A DNA stretch of 64,000 bases, from the NCBI GenBank assembly GCA_037074615.1, contig CM073547.1, positions 3,782,001-3,846,000 of the forward strand, written 5' to 3'. Under the pieces are notes generated by a model. The model was not told the DNA's origin, did not search any database, and saw only the letters and a list, made by a program, of their open reading frames with translations. Below, piece after piece: positions 12,209-21,956 of the stretch. Each line of letters starts with the position of its first letter. The stretch's first letter is position 1. Source of the stretch: Leucaena leucocephala. Its lineage: Eukaryota > Streptophyta > Magnoliopsida > Fabales > Fabaceae. A program made the translations under genes and the position numbers.

Positions 12209-12559
12209 GGCTAATGTGAAGAAATCACAGAACACGAGAGAGGCTGAAGAGAGAGATTAATGAGTTTGTCTGAGAAGTAAAAGACAAAAACAAGAAAGGT
12301 AAAGTGAAAGAGTAGATTTGTTTATGGTATTTTTTTATTTGATTAAATTAATTTATTTTACTTATAAATTTATATATAATATAATGTTATGAATATTTTA
12401 GTTAGATCAAATTATATATATTATAAATAATTTTTTTATTTAATTTTTTTAAACTTAATAAATAATTTTTAATATATTTTTTATATTTGAAGTTCTTGAG
12501 GAGTTCAAACGTTTTTCATTTAAAATCCAAGTTATATTTGTCAAATAATATATATCTAT

Positions 12560-12800
12560 ATATATTATTTATCTAGCAAATAATCTTGATGCTGAAGTTA
12601 TAGCAAAAATGAATTATTGATGAAGCCAAAAAGCCATGTTATGATTTAAAAAATTTAAATTCTTCTTATGTAATACATTCATTGCCGTCGCTATCATATA
12701 TAAGCGATACATCCCATATGGCAACCAGCTTGAATCTAATTTTGCTTAATTAGTTTACCTCTTACTGGTTGGGATTAATTAAGGACAGGTCATTAAATAG
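12560..12800. promoter_or_regulatory. Conserved upstream block of PUP copies (instance 1)
   Basis: This non-coding block between the divergent pseudogene (ATG 12208) and intact gene (ATG 12941) is repeated at 17815-18060 upstream of the other pseudogene. Shared stretches include ATTATTGATGAAGCCAA, TTCATTGCCGTC, CATATGGCAACCAGCTTG and GGACAGGTCATTAAAT. It most likely is ancestral PUP promoter sequence copied along with the genes. Regulatory function is inferred from position only. Confidence 0.5.
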
Positions 12801-12940
12801 GCAGAATATATCAAGAAGGGTTACGACAAAAATATTTTAATCCATATATACATACATACACACCCATGTGTGTGACGCCTATATATATATATATATATTA
12901 TGTCAATCCATTTCATTTTGCACTCAGACTCACAATTGCC

Positions 12941-14714
12941 ATGGAAGAACCTCAAGAATTGCAGCTTTCCATAATTGGTATGTCAACATTCTCATCTTTT
13001 ACACACACATAATATCATCTCTCTTCTGTTCATAACACATCACATGTCACCCTGCAGAAATTTGCTGCACATATATACAGATGATCTAACTTCGATGACA
13101 TCTCTATTTAAAAGTGATGTTCAACGCTTTTTATCTTGTACTCATGAAAAATACCGGCTTGAAATTAAACTGCCTATGCAACAGTGGAATAACATGCATG
13201 GATTCCAAATATAGAGTTGGATGGTATCTAAGAGTAGATAATGAACCTGAAACAAAAATAAAATGCTTTAGTATATTGCATCTCATGGTACTCCTACCCA
13301 TTTTCTTCCTACAGATTAACAAAGGACAAAATCCTAAGTTTTAGAATATATAGAATATGACCACGACTTGTGTATAGCTAAAGGATCGATCATTTGACTT
13401 GTTTTCTCAGAATCTGATGATGGGGCAAAAGAAAAGAATAATCCAAATGGTGATGCAGCCAATAAAACAGATTCCAAAGGAGATACTGATGGTTTTTCTA
13501 ATGAAGCAAGCACCACAATCATCAAAAACAAAAAGGGACATCAGCGTTTGTTAAGAATAGCCATGTATGTTGTCTGTGTCTTGGTGGGCCAATCAGCTGC
13601 AACACTCTTGGGAAGATTGTATTACCAAGAAGGTGGACACAGCAAATGGTTGGGAACACTTGTCACGCTTGTGGGTTTCCCTATTCTCCTCCCATTATAC
13701 TCTATCCCTGCATCCAAACACCCCTCTGCAGCAACAAACACCATTCACAATAATCATGAACAACAACCCTCTGTCTCAAAATTAGCATTTGTCTATGTCT
13801 TCCTTGGCCTTCTTGTTGCGTTAGACAGCTACTTATACTCTGTTGGTCTCTGTAACCTTCCTGTTTCTACATACTCTCTTATTTGCTCCTCACAACTTGC
13901 CTTCAATGCCTTCTTCTCCTTCTTCCTTAATTCACTCAAATTCACACCATACATCATAAACTCCTTGGTCCTTTTAACAGTCTCCTCCATCCTCCTTGTC
14001 TTTCAAACTGATTCTTCAGAACCCACACAAGTTTCAAAAGACAAGTATATGATCGGGTTCATATGCACAGTTGCTGCTTCAGCTGGGTATGGTCTGGTTC
14101 TGTCTATGACACAGCTTGCACTCAAGAAAGTCTTCAAAAGGGTAAGTTTCAAGGTGATTCTGGAACTGATAGTGCTCCAATCACTTGTAGCTACTTTGGC
14201 AATACTTGTGGGGCTGTTTGGTAGTGGGGAATTTAGAGGTTTGAAGGAAGAAATGAAGGAGTATGGGATGGGAAAGGCAAGTTATGTGCTGAATCTGAGC
14301 TTTACTGCTATAACATGGCAAGTTTTCACAGTGGGTTGTGTGGGATTGATTCTGGAGGTGTCTTCTTTGTTCTCAAATGTGATAAGCGTTTTGGGTTTAC
14401 CAATTGTGCCTATTTTGGCAATAGTGTTCTTCCATGACAAGATGAATGGGTTGAAGGTAATATCTCTGTTACTTGCTCTTTGGGGCTTTTTATCATACAC
14501 CTACCAGCAGTACCTGGATGAGACCAATTCCAAGACTCAGCACAGAAACAATCATGCTTTATCCAGAGAATCACCGAATACAGTGGCGGAACTAGAAATT
14601 TGGGACCAGCAGAGCGAGCTTTTAAGAAGTTCTCAGCCTACTGAACGGTGGAAAATTTTTACAGATGCAGAGGGGGCAGGGGTAGGAGGTGAGAGGGGTA
14701 GAGGGGACGGGTAG
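12941..14714 (+). CDS. Purine permease (PUP family) with MITE-encoded C-terminus
   Basis: The CDS is join(12941..12977, 13411..14714), 446 aa. Exon 1 encodes MEEPQELQLSII plus one base; the GT-AG phase-1 intron ends TTTTCTCAG. Exon 2 encodes ESDDGAKEKNN and then the full PUP multipass domain (RIAMYVVCVLVGQSAATLLG, GGHSKWLGTLVTLVGFPILL, to LWGFLSYTYQQYLDETNSK). It would import purines or cytokinins; the substrate is unknown. Its orientation is opposite to all siblings, so it was inverted on duplication. The near-identical gene at 2490-4081 stops after ALSRD. Here the corresponding stop is lost and the frame runs on into a hAT-type MITE at 14581, adding roughly 48 residues (SPNTVAELEIW... ending GERGRGDG). 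The membrane core is intact, so a working protein with a new hydrophilic tail is plausible. Confidence 0.85.
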
Positions 14715-14750
14715 GCAAGAGGGTAAAAGGGAATCGCCGCTGACTGAATG
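14573..14750 (+). mobile_element. hAT-type MITE inserted in the PUP 3' coding end
   Basis: The 162-bp element (14581-14742) has terminal inverted repeats starting CAGTGGCG; the right end reads CGCCGCTG. It is flanked by an 8-bp target duplication, ACCGAATA (14573-14580) and ACTGAATG (14743-14750), with 6 of 8 bases equal. Eight-base duplications and CAGTG ends fit the hAT superfamily. It has no coding of its own, but its first ~131 bp are read as the tail of the upstream PUP protein, whose stop (14712-14714) lies inside it. The interior is purine-rich (GAGGGGGCAGGGG). Confidence 0.7.
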
Positions 14751-14978
14751 TTATATTTTGGCTAGTAGAAACTGGTTACCATGACACAGGGAGTCCAAGA
14801 AATTATTTGTAATAGACACAGATATATCAAAGCTGGATGTAATTGAATACTTATCTCAATGTAATTAAATGACTACTTTTAATTATAAATATAATATTTT
14901 AATTTATTTTATATTTAATATTTATCATTTTATTTAAATAAATTTATTTAATTTATAAATTGATATATAATATAATGT

Positions 14979-15320
14979 CTGTTTAGATAATAAGTAAATT
15001 ATAGTTTATAAAGTGTTTACTTTTTGCTAAAAATTAAATAAATAGCTATCAAAAGATCATAAAAATTTTTAGACTAAATCATAGTTTAAAATAATAATTT
15101 TTAATAAGTTTATAGGAATAGTTTCTAGGTGGCAAAAGTAATTTTGAGCTGGGTAATGATCACTTTGTCCCTATTTTTTTCTCTATAATTTTACCTTAGG
15201 CTCTTTCTAGTAATTTATCTATAAAAAAAGTCACTTTGATAATAAGTATCTAAACACTTATTTCTTTATAATCATTTATATTCTAAAAACTCTTCTCCAG
15301 AAGCTGAACCAAATGGGCCC
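14979..15320 (+). mobile_element. MITE, TTTGGATA-type family, diverged copy D
   Basis: It shares the block order of copies A to C (TTTTTAGACTAAATCATAG, then AATAGTTTCTAGG, then AATTTATC and TATCTAAACACTTATTTC). It ends GAACCAAATGGGCCC. It is shorter and lacks most of the CT tract. Boundaries are approximate. Confidence 0.4.
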
Positions 15321-16203
15321 TAATATTATATATGAATATTTTAAAAAAAGTATGTCATATTTATTATAATTATCAATTTTATTTAACTTTTTTAATTTAT
15401 TTAAATTAATTAACTAAATTTTATATTAAATAAAAAAAATAGAACTTAACAACCTCCATTGTATTGTATAGTATTGTATATGACCAATGATTACAGAAGA
15501 GACCATTTCCATAGGTCTATTTTTGGAAATTACTTCAACTAAATGCATATGTTATTAGAGCACACAAATATTAGAAAAATCCCTCTCTTTTACCTTGGAA
15601 ATTTTATAAATTTCATAAAACATAGTTCTTTTTTCTTGTTTTGTGCTCGGTGTTAGTTATTAGTATATGGAGAATGAAGCTTCTCAAGGGAGATCAACGA
15701 TCTCTTTGAACGAACATGCGAGAGTGCTTTCCTGAACAAGAAAAAAGCAAAGTGGAGACTTCAAGGAAAGGATAATTTCTTGAAAAAAATGTTCTTATAC
15801 TATTTTTAATATTCCAACTATACCCCTCTATTTATACTAAGTTTATGAATAAAAAATTAACATAACATAGAATATGTCATTGTGGGCAATTTATAAGTAA
15901 GTCTCTTCTTTACTTTTGTCCTTTCCTACCTTTCAATATATATTCATACCAAACATGTTATATTTATTATTTCTCATTCCGTTTCCATCCATACCATACA
16001 TAATATGACTCCCAAAAATAAATAACACGTATCATTCACCAGTGCAAAACAATATTTTTTTTATTGTTACTTCTACTATATCCCATATACAATTGCGAAA
16101 ATGCATTTTAACTTAATCTGAATATACCATTTTGCACTAGTGGTTATTCATTTAATGGGGGGTGAGACTATGAATCTATGACGATATCACTATTCCTTGT
16201 GTG
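15321..16203. other. AT-rich spacer, no gene seen
   Basis: It carries a short CACTA-like MITE (listed separately). The stretch 15600-15900 has moderate complexity but no frame I recognise. Confidence 0.4.
16037..16142. mobile_element. Short CACTA-like MITE
   Basis: About 106 bp with imperfect terminal inverted repeats: CACCAGTGCAAAAC at the left, and CACTAGTGCAAAATGG as reverse complement of the right end. Flanking triplets are ATT and GTT. CACTA-type ends and 3-bp duplications are typical of En/Spm-derived elements. It is tiny, so the call is tentative. Confidence 0.4.
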
Positions 16204-17581
16204 TTATAGAGTCGTGGAATTAGTTTTATCTAAATACTGATAGATATATAACAATAAGCCCTAGAAAGCAAGCACTAAAGCGAACAGTTTCAACTAATTC
16301 GTCGTATCATGAAACACAATCGCAGCCAAAATTGGCACAATAGGCAAGTCCACAATACTTATTGAATTAGAGAACAAAGAAGACGCCTCCAGAATCAAAC
16401 TCAAACACCCCACTGTATATATATATATATATATATTTGCCATGTTATAGCAGTGAAACCCGATGTTATCGCATAACTTGCTTTTCCCATTCCATACTCC
16501 TCTATTTCTGCTCTCAATCCTCTATACTCTCCACTACCAAACAGCCCTATCACTGTTACCAAACATGCCACAGCTTCAGGATACACTATCATGTCCAAAA
16601 TACCCTTGAAACTTCTGTACGTTCACTACTTTACTGAATGCAAGTTGATTCAGAGAGAGTATCAATCCATACCCAGCTGCAGCACCAACTGTGCTTATGA
16701 ACACAATCACATATTTCTTTTCTGAATTAACTTCAGTGATGGATTCCGCAGAAGAAGAATCGGTTTGAAGAACGAGGAGGATGGAGGAGATTGATAAGAG
16801 GACTATGGAGTTTATGATGTAAGGTGTGAATTTCTGGGAAGTTAAGGAAGAAGGAGAAGAAGGCGCTGAAGGCTAATTTTGTGAGGAAATAAGAGAATAT
16901 GTAGAAACAGGAAGGTTAGAGAGACCCATAGAGTATAAGAAGCAATCTAATGCAAGAAGAATGCCCATAGAGACATAGACAGAAGCTAGCATTAAACCAG
17001 AAGAAGGTTGCTTATCATTATTATTTATTGTGAATGATATTGTTTTTGCAGTGGAGGGGTCTTTCGATGCAGGAATAGCATAAAATGGGAGAAGAATAGG
17101 GAATCCCACTAGCTGGACAAGTGTTGCAATCCATTTGCTCTTTCCACCTTCTTGGTAGTAAAATCTTCCCAGGAGTATTGCACTTGATTGACCCACCAAC
17201 ACAAGAACAACATACAAGCCTATTCTTAACCAATGCTCATTTCTTTTTTCATTTTCGTTACTGTGCTTGATTGGCTGAACAAATCATTAGGAATTGTTTC
17301 GGTTGTGCCTTCGCATACTGTAAAATTAAATAAACAAAAATATTAATCCATGAACTCTCACTCTCTCTCTATATATATATATTTGCACACACACAACAAA
17401 TGAGAACATGAATATCAAAACAGTACAGTAGAATATGGAGACGTGAGTGTGAAAGTATGAAGCAGATTTTTGCTGTATGATTCTTAATTTCAGAAGAGGA
17501 AGTTAGAGATCAAATTTATGTATACACTATTAATTGACATATACCTATTCTGGGGAGCTGCAGTTCTTGAGCTTCTCCCAT
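16204..17581 (-). pseudogene. Purine permease pseudogene (copy 4)
   Basis: Exon 1 is intact (17545-17581, MGEAQELQLPRI, GT donor) and exon 2 starts at 17317 after a TTTTACAG acceptor. A one-base shift around NEKRNEHWLRIG breaks the frame. A good PUP stretch follows (IGLYVVLVLVGQSSAILLGR, GGKSKWIATLVQLVGFPILL), ending in a frameshift at ISSQN (about 16873). Later blocks (EKKYVIVFISTVGAAAGYGL, KASYAITSGFTAITWQ) are present. A (TA)n microsatellite (16417-16437) replaces several codons after TAITWQ. Near the end, two Trp/Gly positions are TAG stops (around 16290 and 16255). These breaks are independent and together rule out a functional transporter. Confidence 0.85.
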
Positions 17582-17814
17582 GGCAAATTTGAGCAAATTT
17601 CAGAAGAGAGGAGGAAGAGAAATGAGGTCTTGCTGTAATACTACACTTCGCTATTTTAATATTTTTAGCAATGCATACATATACATAACCTTGTTCTACT
17701 GATACTATACGCACGGTTTCACCAATCCTTAATATTTGACATATTTTATAGTATAAATTGTCCTACAACATAAGTTTTATCTTAAAGACAGTAGGAGTAT
17801 TAGTTATCTAAAAA

Positions 17815-18060
17815 ATAATCTTGACGTTGAAATTACAACGTAAAGGGATTATTGATGAAGCCAAGAAGCCATTTTATCGTTTAAAAAAATTAAAAAAAAA
17901 AAGTTGTCTTATATAATAAATTCATTGCCGTCACTATTATGTATGAGCGATACTTCTCATATGGCAACCAGCTTGTGCTTAATTGGTTTACCTCTTGGTT
18001 GGGATTATGGACAGGTCATTAAATTAATAGAATATATATATAGTGAAAAAAAAACAAGAA
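17815..18060. promoter_or_regulatory. Conserved upstream block of PUP copies (instance 2)
   Basis: This is the second instance of the block at 12560-12800, in the same orientation, 230-480 bp upstream of the pseudogene ATG at 17581. It shares the GATGAAGCCAAG, TTCATTGCCGTCAC, CATATGGCAACCAGCTTG and GGACAGGTCATTAAAT stretches. Confidence 0.5.
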
Positions 18061-19639
18061 AAGAAATAATGGAGATGAAGAACTGAGATCCACATGCTTA
18101 CTGAATAATTTTACTTATTTTACCTCTTCATGGAGTTAAAGACAGGATGCTAAATATCTGTCTACACAGAGAATCTAATTTAAACAAAACAGATTTCTCT
18201 AATTTTCTTTTGCATTTTGGATCCAAGTTGCTTCCCAATTGGGTGTTCCACAATACAACCACAACCCACTCTCATATCTTCCAATTGATGGTGTTGACTT
18301 GTCTCAAAAATAATACAAGTATTCATTCTGAAGTTTATATGTAGCTTGAGCAAAGCGTTTTATAATCGCCAGTTCTTTAATGTCAGAGTCCTTTTAAATA
18401 ATTTAATTAAGTATATTTTAAAATTAAATAAATTAATTAATTACAATAATAAGCCTTAATTGAAACAACAATTAAATAATATTCCTTAAAATCGAACCCA
18501 CTCTATATTGTGAGAGGTTTGACCTTTTGTCAACTGAACCTAAAAACGAGGGATTGACTAACAACTATATCTTAAACTATAATGTCAATACAGCAAGCTA
18601 AATAAGAGTATACATTGTAAAGTCAGGGGAAAATAAGTCTACCTATTCACAATTTAGATGCAATACAACTTATTAGAGAATACATTGTAAAATCTGGGGG
18701 AAAACTCTAATGATTAAGGTTCTCCATCCGACGAGTTTGAAAATTGACCCTAAAAGAGAACTCCCTGATTATAAATTTATATAACATGAATATGCAAACT
18801 TCATATTGCAACTTGTTAGAGTACATTACTTTAGTTGATAAATATTTATTAATATTTATATATAACTAAATAATTATATGACTAGCAAGAAATTCTTTAA
18901 AGAAATATAATTTAAATCATCTATCAAATTAAATTCCTTGAATCGGATAATTTAAAGCACTCAAGCATATAGATTTTTATCAAATTTATATGTAGTAATT
19001 GAGTGTAATTCTATTGTAAAAAACAACATTCGTATTCATAACACATAACATAAAAATTTCAAAATACTTTTATTTTTATCTTTTTATATAATATTAAAAT
19101 ATTAAAATTGGAATGATGTGTCCATTTGTAGTTGCTAACATTATTTCTCACAACTATTCAGAATGATCAGAAAAGCGGAGGATTGGGATTAGAGATCTCA
19201 TTTAGTTGTGAAGATCACAAGAAATATTCAAAATTTGAAAATACTGGCTAACAACTTCAGATGAAATAGAAGAACATTTGTCATGAGATTAGGAAGGCTT
19301 TGTACTAAGTTTAATGTTGCAAGTCTAAACAAATGTTAATATATGTAGCATCTTCATCCGGAAAAAGAATAAACAAGTGAGGTAGAAGATGCACATGCAA
19401 GTCTCTACTCCATCAAAGTAGCATTTTGCCTTTGCATATGCTCTCTCTTGTAATTTTTTTTAAAGCATAGTAATTAAAACTCAACATCTGATGACATAGA
19501 AAGATGAAAACTCATAGAACTGAATTTCTCTATTCTACCAAACAGATCTAATTAAGGGGCAATCCAACCAAAATATATTCAAGGTTTTGTGGGTAATTTT
19601 TCACCAAAACTATCTAGAATGTAAAGAGGGATAATCTCG
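18061..19639. other. Spacer between PUP array and F-box remnant
   Basis: No gene is recognised. Two imperfect direct copies of ATACATTGTAAA followed by a GGGGGAAAA-like run occur near 18611 and 18680, origin unknown. Confidence 0.4.
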
Positions 19640-20738
19640 TTGCAATGCTATTCAGATCAACATACGTGGACATAGACACGAGGCTCTCCACATAAGACAA
19701 TGTTCCAATCATTTTCCAGGGAGAGAGATTGAACAAGCAATCTGGGTCAATGCAGTAGTAGTACACTTTCATTCCTCCAAATGCATCTTGGATAAGTGAT
19801 GTGGAATTGGTCGAATAATATATTTCTTAGTCCAACCCCAGATCTTCCCATATGCATCACTTCCCTCTTCCAACACCCGTAGATGAAATTCGTGTGATCG
19901 TATCCATGAATATCATACCAACTTTGTTCTCGTCGTACACATTAAGCACATGTTCATGTAGATAAATGGGATTAACACAGGCGGAAGAAGGTATTGGTAT
20001 CAATGTAAAAACTTCCATTGTCAAGTCAAATGAAACTATCATACCGCCATGATTTTCTCCAGGCTTGCATACCAACCAAAACATATCCTCATTAACAGTA
20101 GCAGGCTCAGAGTGAAGTGCTACACTCTGTATAACTCCAAATTTTACTCCTTTCCAGGACCCCGTTCTTAATGAAAACACCTCCACTCGGTCACCATTAA
20201 TGTTAGCACTATGAATTGTTACTATCTTGTAATCCCTAACTACAGGACTATACCCGAATCCTTGTATATAAATGGCATAGCGGTTATCATCTTTTGTTGA
20301 TCTGGGTACTTGCCTGACCTCTGTAGTGGCTGGGTTCAACAGCAAAAGCGAAGGAGAAGGATCGAGTTTCACGCAAACCAAGCCGTTGCTGGAACCAATG
20401 ATGCTACTAGCACGCCTCAAGGACATGGCGGGTAGGATATCAGCTTCCCCAGTTTCCGAATTATAACGAAGCAAATATAAGGGCGAATATCCAGGTTTAT
20501 ACTGGCGATCCCTTGAATAACAGATAAGAAGAGTGTTTTTGTGAGCAGAGTGGTAGTAGTGCTCTTCGATGAAAGACGGAGATTTCAAGAGATTTCTCCA
20601 ATGTTTACACACAGATTGAAATCGAAGGAGGGATTTAACAGGAAGCCTTTTGAGAATGTTGGTGATGATCTCAGGTGGCAGATAGGGATTGTCACTTCTA
20701 GTTGCCGTCTGCTTGCAGGACGGAATAATTAGGATCAA
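19640..20738 (-). pseudogene. F-box protein with FBA-type C-terminal domain, decayed
   Basis: A 293-residue open frame (20738 to 19857) encodes an N-terminal F-box (YLPPEIITNILKRLPVKSLL, then FQSVCKHWRNLL) and F-box-associated repeats (LLNPATTEVRQVP, GFGYSPVVRDYKIVTIHS, FWLVCKPGE, MIVSFDLTMEVFTLIPIP). Such proteins are SCF ubiquitin-ligase substrate receptors. The frame has no ATG before the F-box: it opens at a TTG and no in-frame ATG is visible upstream to at least 20800. At the other end it stops after GVGRGK, while the usual tail (GWTKKYIIRPIP, DPDCLFNLSPW-like) continues in other frames to about 19640 with further stops. Both ends are thus broken. A supplied upstream exon could rescue the start, but the C-terminal frameshifts argue for a pseudogene. 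Confidence 0.7.
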
Positions 20739-21661
20739 TGGAGAGAAGAAGCGATTACTTTTTTTGTGTATAAGCGCGCGCGCGCCAAGGATTCAGAATC
20801 AAGCTTGCCACTTCGATATAACCTAGTTTTCTTTATTTATATAATTTATATATATATATATTCTGTTATTATTTTGTTAATCAGATTCTGTTATACATAA
20901 CACAAATCTCCCTTCAAATTGTAAGGAAAAATGAGGGAAAAAGGTCCCAATTCACGTACAATAACCTTAACATTTATTTTTCATTTCATATATATTAACC
21001 TTGACATTTATATTTCATTTCATTATTTTTTATTTATTTTTTTTATAAAGATAAGTTCTAAACACTTTGTACCACGTTTGACTTAGGAAAAGAGAAGGAT
21101 TCATATATACTAACCACGTTTGTATAATAATTCTTGAACATTCACAATAATGTTGATTAATTGAAATTTTACCAATTAAATTTGAAAAGTTAATAAGGAT
21201 AACAAGGGATTACAATTTGATGTTTCCACTAAATTATCAAAATGAATATACAATTTTCCTTATCCTTAAAAAATATAGACGTAACAAGACGAGACTTTAA
21301 AAAAAAAAATAACAAAGTAACAAAAACCTTCACAAAAGGCTAGCATCTGAATTGATTCTGACTTTTCTGGGTTCTACCCTTAACCTCTTCTCTGATCCCT
21401 CTGCAGATCTCCTCAATGCAAATGAACACCAAAGTTGATATCTCATGCAGTTAGAGGGCGATACTTCCATATACCAAAAGTGAGATTCCACATTTCAACG
21501 TATATATCCTTATTCTTAATTCAACTCATTCTTTTAAAGCACGTCGTTCTGAAGGTAACACTGTCTGTCTATGTAGCTCCCTTTGGTGTCTTTGACTTTT
21601 CAACCCTGTCAAATTCAAATTCAAAATATTATAATGAGACTTAACCTGTTCCATATATATA

Positions 21662-21704
<43 letters not shown>

Positions 21705-21956
21705 CTTCAGGAACCAGTTTTCCAACACAAGTTTAAATCAAGTTTTAAAAACCAAACTTAAGCGAAGTTCTTTATAGGATTTGTCAACTGTTTTTCCCAT
21801 GAAAATACTTCTCTAAAAGTTCCTTAATTGGTTTTCCAAATTGTCAAACAGGATTCACCCCTTTAACAGCATGGAATAGCAGACAACACCCCACCCACAC
21901 CCACACACATAAAGATTCTTCATGTGCCACAAATGCTACGAATAAAAGCTTACCGT
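20739..21956. other. Spacer upstream of the F-box remnant and 3' flank of RWA
   Basis: It contains a short alternating GC tract (GCGCGCGCGCGCC, about 20775-20787), rare in this AT-rich region, and a (TA)n microsatellite at 21652-21702. No coding sequence was recognised. The start region may hold the RWA 3' UTR: a donor-like GTAAGC follows the RWA stop codon by a few bases. Confidence 0.4.
21652..21702. repeat. (TA)n microsatellite
   Basis: About 50 bp of near-perfect TA dinucleotides with one interruption (TTAATA). Confidence 0.9.
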
